From positions 1-64,000 of the forward strand of contig CALVXB010000003.1 in assembly GCA_944368775.1 (NCBI GenBank): a stretch of 64,000 nt of DNA. The letters run 5' to 3'. The position numbers were made by a program, and so were the translations under genes. Under the pieces are notes generated by a model. It made no database searches. It worked only from the letters and a program-made list of their open reading frames with translations, and was not told the DNA's origin. How positions within the stretch are numbered: position 1 is the first letter of the stretch; each line of letters starts with the position of its first letter. Shown here piece after piece: positions 59,879 through 64,000 of this stretch. This stretch comes from an uncultured Clostridia bacterium. Lineage in GTDB: Bacteria > Bacillota > Clostridia > Christensenellales > Borkfalkiaceae.

Positions 59879-60703
59879 ATGAAGATCGTGATCGCCGGCC
59901 TCGGGCTGATCGGCGGGTCCGCAGCGAAGGCGCTGCGCCGCGCAGGCTATGCGGCGGACGGCTGGGACCGCCCCGCCGTGCTCGAACGCGCCGTGCGTAC
60001 GGGCGTCGTCGACGCCCCCGCGCGCGACATCGCCGCCTACGACGTCGCATTCGTTGCCCTCCCCCCGGACGCGGCGATGGATTGGATGGACGCCGCGCCC
60101 TTCCGCGCGGGCGCGATCGTCGCCGACTTTTGCGGCGTCAAAAGCGCCGTCGAAGCGCGCATGAGCGCCAAGCCGCGCGCCTTCCGCTACGTCGGCTGCC
60201 ATCCGATGGCAGGCCGCGAGGTCTCCGGCCTCGAAAACTCCCTCGAAACGCTGTACGACGGCGCGAGCATGATCGTCTGCCGCGGCCCGCAGACGGACGA
60301 GGAGGCGGTGCGCACCCTCGAGGGGCTGTACCGCGCGATGGGCTTCGGCCAGATCGTGCACTGCACCGCCGCCTATCACGACCGCAAGATCGCCTATACC
60401 TCGCAGCTCGCGCACATCGTCAGCAACGCCTACGTCAAGAGTCCGGCGGCGAACGGCTTCCCCGGCTTCACGGGGGGCAGCTTCCAAGACATGACGCGCA
60501 TCGCGGGCGTCGACGAGGACATCTGGACCCGCCTGTATATGCTCAACCTTCCCGCCGTGACGGAGGAGTTGGAGACGCTCTCCGCCCACCTCGCCGCCTA
60601 CCTCGACGCGCTGCGCGCCGGAGACGAGGGGGCGCTGAAGGCGCTCCTCAGGGAGGGGCGGCTGCGCAAAGAAGAGCTGGACCGCGAGCGCAAGATCCTC
60701 TGA
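59879..60703 (+). CDS. tyrA: Prephenate dehydrogenase
   Basis: 274 residues. Tyrosine-pathway enzyme (prephenate to 4-hydroxyphenylpyruvate). N-terminal Rossmann GLGLIGGSAAKALRRAGY (8-25). GCHPMAGREVSGLENS (about 103-118) is the substrate-binding signature and AYHDRKIAYTSQLAHIVSNA (about 162-181) the helical-domain motif. No ACT domain at the C-terminus and no chorismate mutase fusion. RBS AAGGAG at 11 nt. Other aromatic genes are not adjacent. Confidence 0.93.
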   Translation: MKIVIAGLGLIGGSAAKALRRAGYAADGWDRPAVLERAVRTGVVDAPARDIAAYDVAFVALPPDAAMDWMDAAPFRAGAIVADFCGVKSAVEARMSAKPRAFRYVGCHPMAGREVSGLENSLETLYDGASMIVCRGPQTDEEAVRTLEGLYRAMGFGQIVHCTAAYHDRKIAYTSQLAHIVSNAYVKSPAANGFPGFTGGSFQDMTRIAGVDEDIWTRLYMLNLPAVTEELETLSAHLAAYLDALRAGDEGALKALLREGRLRKEELDRERKIL

Positions 60704-60788
60704 CGCCCCGCCGCGCCCCTGCGGCGGAGGGAGCTGCGCCTGCGTTGCGCGAAGGGCGGCGCGAACGTGCACAATTTTCGCAAAATTA

Positions 60789-60817
60789 TTTACAAACACG
60801 CAGTGGTATGTTATAAT
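60789..60817 (+). promoter_or_regulatory. Promoter of the DUF1934-MBL-rho-ROK cluster
   Basis: TTTACA (60789-60794), 17 bp, TATAAT (60812-60817). It overlaps the first possible ATG (60816) of the next ORF; see that entry. Confidence 0.65.
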
Positions 60818-61277
60818 GGAAGAAAACGTACACGCGCGCCCGCAAGAGGGCGGCGGAGGGCGCGAAAGCGCCCGCGCGCACATCTGCATGATCGCGGAGA
60901 GCCCTTCGGGAACGGAGCGGTTCGCCGCGCCCGCCATGGTCGCGGAGGAGGGGGGCGTCCCCGTCTATACCTTCGCGCACGACGGTGCCCGCTTTTGCAT
61001 CTGTGCCGGAGAGCCGCTGCGCGTCGCGCGGGAAGGGGAGATCGCCTACGAACTCGCCCTCGACCCGCGCGCGGAGAGCGACGCCGTCATCCGTTCGCCT
61101 TTCGGCGAGATCCCCGTGCGCGTGCGCACGCTGCGCGCCGAATGTGTGCGTGAAGGGGAGCGCCTCGCGCTCGACTGCGCGTACCTTCTCGATTTTTCCG
61201 GCGAGCTGCAGCGGCACCGCCTGCGCTTTATCGTTCGCCCGCAAGCGGCGGGCAAGGAGGGAAAAGATGATCGTTGA
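60816..61277 (+). CDS. DUF1934-like (calycin-fold) protein
   Basis: 153 residues from ATG 60816 or 129 from ATG 60888. Beta-rich; the strand order and the segment FGEIPVRVRTLRAECVREGE followed by LDFSGELQRHRLRFIV resemble DUF1934/YwiB, a small beta-barrel family of unknown function. If the promoter at 60789-60817 is real, transcription begins after 60816 and the true start is 60888, which has no close RBS; GGAGGG at 60855-60860 is separated from it by a GAAA-loop hairpin. The family's first strand needs residues before 60888, so the start stays open. Overlaps the next gene by 11 nt. Confidence 0.6.
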   Translation: MEENVHARPQEGGGGRESARAHICMIAESPSGTERFAAPAMVAEEGGVPVYTFAHDGARFCICAGEPLRVAREGEIAYELALDPRAESDAVIRSPFGEIPVRVRTLRAECVREGERLALDCAYLLDFSGELQRHRLRFIVRPQAAGKEGKDDR

Positions 61278-61917
61278 ATACTTCGGGCATTCCTGCGTCC
61301 GCCTCACGTCTGCGGGCGGCACGCGCTTTTTGATCGACCCGTACGAGGGTATCGGCTACCCGATGCCGCATATGCGGGCGGACGTCGTGCTCTGCACGCA
61401 CGGGCACTTCGACCACCACAATATCGCGGGCGTGGCGGGGGAGCCCAAGGTCATCGAGTCCGTCGGCTCGTTCACCTGCGGCGGCGTGCGCATCACGGGC
61501 ATCGCGTCCTTTCACGACGACGCGGGCGGCGCAAAACGCGGCAAAAATATCATCTATGTTTTGGAAGACGGCGACACGCGCGTGTGCCACCTCGGCGACA
61601 TCGGCGAGCTGCCCCGCGCCGACCTGCTGCGCGCGATCGGCAAAGTCGACCTGCTGTTCGTGCCCGTCGGCGGAACGTACACCGTCGACGCAAAGGACGC
61701 GCTCGCATATATCCGGGCGCTGCGGCCACGCGTCGCCATGGCCATCCATTACCGCTGCGAGGGCTGCACGCTGGATATCGACGACGAACAGCCGCTGCTG
61801 CGCCTGGCGGGCAACCGCTGCTCGCGGCTGGGCGGCAGTACGTTCGATTTGGGCGCCATGTCGCGGTATATGGGAAGGATCGTGATCGCCGAAAGGAGGC
61901 GCGATGCGGGAGAGTGA
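61267..61917 (+). CDS. MBL-fold metal-dependent hydrolase
   Basis: 216 residues. Metallo-beta-lactamase fold of the UPF0173/YtkL type. The metal-binding motif is CTHGHFDHHNI (about 40-50); further ligands are in SFHDDAGG (about 81-88) and VCHLGDIGELP (about 105-115), and the C-terminal AMAIHYRC (about 160-167). YFGHSCVRLTS at the start is typical. Substrate unknown. RBS AAGGAGGG. Overlaps both neighbours, so it is part of a tight operon. Confidence 0.88.
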   Translation: MIVEYFGHSCVRLTSAGGTRFLIDPYEGIGYPMPHMRADVVLCTHGHFDHHNIAGVAGEPKVIESVGSFTCGGVRITGIASFHDDAGGAKRGKNIIYVLEDGDTRVCHLGDIGELPRADLLRAIGKVDLLFVPVGGTYTVDAKDALAYIRALRPRVAMAIHYRCEGCTLDIDDEQPLLRLAGNRCSRLGGSTFDLGAMSRYMGRIVIAERRRDAGE

Positions 61918-63262
61918 GCTCTTGCGGGTCTACCGCCCCTTGTATGACTATTTAGACGGCCTGAACATCCACGGCGTGCGCGATCTCGCGCGCGCGTTCG
62001 GCGTCAATGCGCCGACGTTGGGGAAGAAGCACGACCTGATCCTCCGGATCATCGCCGTCGCGTCCGGCTTGTCCGACCCCGAGCCGCGCAGCAACAAGGG
62101 CGCGCGCGTCAAGTCGGACGGGGCCTCGCCGGAGAGCATCGAACAGGTGCGCCGCCTCATCGCCGCGTGCAAGGAGACGATGCCCTTTCTCGCCGGGCCG
62201 GACAGCGCGGAACAGACGGAGTTTCGCGACAGCGCTTCAGATACCCGCGCCTCGGCCGGCTATGCCGACCGCCGCTTTGTCGGCATCCTCGAGTGCCTCT
62301 CCGCGGGCGGCCGTTTGTGCGACAAAAACGGCGTGCGCACGGACGTGTTCGTCGCGCAGTCTTGCATCGACGATTACGGTCTGCGCGAAGGGGACTTGAT
62401 CTCCGGCTACGCGGGCGAGCGGAGCGAAGGCCGCGTCGAGGTCGTGCAGATCATCGGCGTAGAAGGGATCGCCCCCTCGCGCAGCCGCCCCGCATTTGAA
62501 GATTTTGTTCCGCTGCTCCCCGCCGAACGCATCCCGCTCTCCGCCTCGCCCGTCGCGGCCATCCGCGCGCTCGAGATGTTGAGCCCGATCGGCAAGGGAC
62601 AGCGCGTCCTGTTCCGTGCCCCCGCGGGGGGAGGAAAGACGGCCTTCATCCGCGAAGCGGCGCGCTGCGCCGCGCAGGCGGATCTGCGCACCGTCGTCCT
62701 CGCATTCGGCCGGCCGGAAGAGTGCGGCGAGTTTGCGGCGGCGGCGCCGTCGGCGTCGGTATTCGCGGCGCCCTTCGGCTCGCAGCCGGCCGAGCGCGTC
62801 CGCATGGCCCGCCTCGCGCTCGCCTACTGCAAGGGGATCGCGGCCTCCGGCGGAGACGTCGTGCTGCTGGTCGACCCGCTCGCCGAACTGCTCCGCGCCT
62901 GCGCAGAAGTTTCTTCTCTCCCGGGCGTCGAGGGGTGCGCATCGCTGGCAGAACAGCTGTTCGCGTCGGCGCGGCGGCTGCAGCGCGCCGGCACGCTGAC
63001 CGTCATCGCCGCGGCTCCCGCCGCGGGGGAGGCGTTCGACCGGTTCGCCGATGCGGCCAACTGCCTGCTCTACGGCGGCGCGGCCCGCGCCGAAGGCGAC
63101 CCGTTCGGCATCGACTTTGCCCGCTCCTTCACGCGGCGGGCGGACCTGCTCCTGACAAAAGAGGAATGCGATGCAGCCGACGCGCTGCGCGCGCGGCTCG
63201 CAGCAACGGATGCCGAGGGGGGTGCCGCGCTGCTGCAACAAATTCAGAAAGAGAATCTATAA
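61904..63262 (+). CDS. Divergent transcription [11 protein letters not shown] factor Rho-like ATPase
   Basis: 452 residues. Rho layout: an N-terminal helical domain (residues 5-55), a cold-shock-like RNA-binding region (124-200, FVGILECLS, VFVAQSCIDDYGLREGDLISG), then the hexameric ATPase. Walker A is APAGGGKTAF (239-248; canonical PPKAGKTT), Walker B VVLLVDPLAEL (319-329). RSFTRRADLLL (407-417) matches the RSGTRREELLL arginine-finger segment. Changes: the catalytic Glu motif DERPEE reads FGRPEE (268-273); the aromatic GFGFLR of the RNA site is GGRLCD; Q-loop (SGGVD) and R-loop (FKGTGN) sequences are not recognisable (regions 336-355 and 376-390). Either a highly drifted Rho or a non-motor paralogue. 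RBS AAGGAGG, overlapping the MBL gene. Confidence 0.82.
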   Translation: MRESELLRVYRPLYDYLDGLNIHGVRDLARAFGVNAPTLGKKHDLILRIIAVASGLSDPEPRSNKGARVKSDGASPESIEQVRRLIAACKETMPFLAGPDSAEQTEFRDSASDTRASAGYADRRFVGILECLSAGGRLCDKNGVRTDVFVAQSCIDDYGLREGDLISGYAGERSEGRVEVVQIIGVEGIAPSRSRPAFEDFVPLLPAERIPLSASPVAAIRALEMLSPIGKGQRVLFRAPAGGGKTAFIREAARCAAQADLRTVVLAFGRPEECGEFAAAAPSASVFAAPFGSQPAERVRMARLALAYCKGIAASGGDVVLLVDPLAELLRACAEVSSLPGVEGCASLAEQLFASARRLQRAGTLTVIAAAPAAGEAFDRFADAANCLLYGGAARAEGDPFGIDFARSFTRRADLLLTKEECDAADALRARLAATDAEGGAALLQQIQKENL

Positions 63263-63275
63263 AGAGGTATATGAT

Positions 63276-64000
63276 ATGAAAAAGTACTATGCAGGGATCG
63301 ATTTTGGCGGGATGAGCGCCAAAGCCGGGCTTTTCGACACCGAGGGCAACATGATCGCGAAAGACACGGTCAAGACCTCGCGCGAGGAAGGCTACCTGAC
63401 GACGGTCGTAAAGATGGCGCAGCTTGTGCGCGGTCTGAGCGAGCGCTACGGCGGCATGTCCGAAGTAGGGGCCGTGGGGATCGGCTCGCCGGGCGTGATC
63501 GACGGCGCTTCGGGCATGGTCGTCCGCTGGAGCAACTACGATTGGCGGGATATGCCGCTCGGCCCCGACCTCGCGGTCAAGCTGGGCGTGCCCGTGTTCG
63601 TCGCCAACGACGCGAACGCCGCCGCGCTGGGCGAGGCGAAGTTCGGCGCGGGCAAGAGCTATGAGGACAGCATCCTCATCACCCTCGGCACGGGCGTCGG
63701 CAGCGGCATCATCATCGGCGGAAAGATCTTTGAAGGCTTCCACGGTGCCGGCGGCGAGGCGGGGCACATGGTCATCGAGGTGGGCGGCATCCCCTGCGGG
63801 TGCGGCCGACGCGGCTGCTTCGAGCAGTATGCCTCCGCGACCGCGCTCATGCGCGACACCAAGCGCGCGATGTTCGAGCATAAAGACAGTCTGATGTGGA
63901 AGCTGGTCGGCGACCCCGAAAACGTGGACGGCAAGACCGCCTTCGACGCCGCAAAAGCGGGCGACGAGGTGGGTGCGCAGGTCGTCAAAAACTATGTCAT
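63276..64000 (+). CDS. ROK-family sugar kinase (glucokinase-like), partial
   Basis: First 241 residues; the gene runs past the window end. N-terminal phosphate loop AGIDFGGMSAKAGLFD (canonical DxGGTxxK; Thr is Met here). GIGSPGVID and ANDANAAALGEAKFG (about 109-123) hold the catalytic Asp; GTGVGSGIIIGGK follows; the zinc site CGCGRRGCFEQYAS (about 171-184) defines ROK kinases. Probably phosphorylates glucose or a related hexose, or is a repressor-less regulator. RBS AGAGG. Thirteen bp after rho-like. Confidence 0.9.
   Translation, partial: MKKYYAGIDFGGMSAKAGLFDTEGNMIAKDTVKTSREEGYLTTVVKMAQLVRGLSERYGGMSEVGAVGIGSPGVIDGASGMVVRWSNYDWRDMPLGPDLAVKLGVPVFVANDANAAALGEAKFGAGKSYEDSILITLGTGVGSGIIIGGKIFEGFHGAGGEAGHMVIEVGGIPCGCGRRGCFEQYASATALMRDTKRAMFEHKDSLMWKLVGDPENVDGKTAFDAAKAGDEVGAQVVKNYV

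Noticed and set aside
63276..63300. AGTACTATGCAGGG in the ROK gene as a repeat copy
   Set aside because: It encodes the conserved N-terminus (MKKYYAGID); no flanking palindrome.

Overview
The window is a GC-rich chromosomal segment of a Gram-positive, Clostridia-type bacterium. Evidence: sporulation-family genes (yunB, gerW/ytfJ, a dacF-like carboxypeptidase, spoVAC), a T-box leader before pheST, a lysine riboswitch before asd-dapA-dapB, sigma-A promoters with 16-17 bp spacers, strong Shine-Dalgarno sites, a complete Rnf operon and the RqcH/RqcP pair. An uncultured gut Clostridia member (Christensenellales-like) is my guess; nothing here proves the taxon. I see no prophage, insertion sequence, CRISPR array or rRNA.

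Layout. 1-7 kb: tRNA-Ser, yunB, T-box-pheS-pheT, deoB-punA. 7-10 kb: a large lipoprotein esterase with InlB-type repeats. 10-13 kb: dacF-like, DUF2953-like, gerW, rluB. 13-16 kb (minus strand): rqcP-ispDF-radA. 16-24 kb: rpoB-rpoC with a long leader that carries a 25-codon ORF. 24-29 kb: Nudix, spoVAC, then the minus-strand lysine operon asd-dapA-dapB under an L-box. 29-35 kb: membrane protein, methyltransferase, hslO, TPR and HEAT-like proteins, cytidylate-kinase-like protein. 35-41 kb: mnmA, two tiny genes, a divergent GH36 protein, rqcH (minus). 41-45 kb: tig, clpP, clpX. 45-50 kb: a 1230-residue surface protein (minus) and two half-size TauE/SafE proteins. 50-56 kb: rnfCDGEAB and a HAD phosphatase. 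56-64 kb: ppx/gppA-HD, maf, an mreB-like gene, tyrA, then DUF1934-like, metallo-hydrolase, a divergent Rho and a ROK kinase cut by the window end.

Most genes are housekeeping. The parts that look unusual are a Rho homologue lacking the catalytic glutamate and the recognisable Q- and R-loops, a four-copy intergenic repeat with a core near TTTGCAGAGTACTATGCG, the rpoB leader peptide, an approximately 90-residue acidic RpoB tail, an RnfD with a long C-terminal extension, a GH36-like protein missing canonical catalytic motifs, a surface protein apparently anchored at both ends, and a split TauE/SafE permease. No wholly new defence or mobile system was found.
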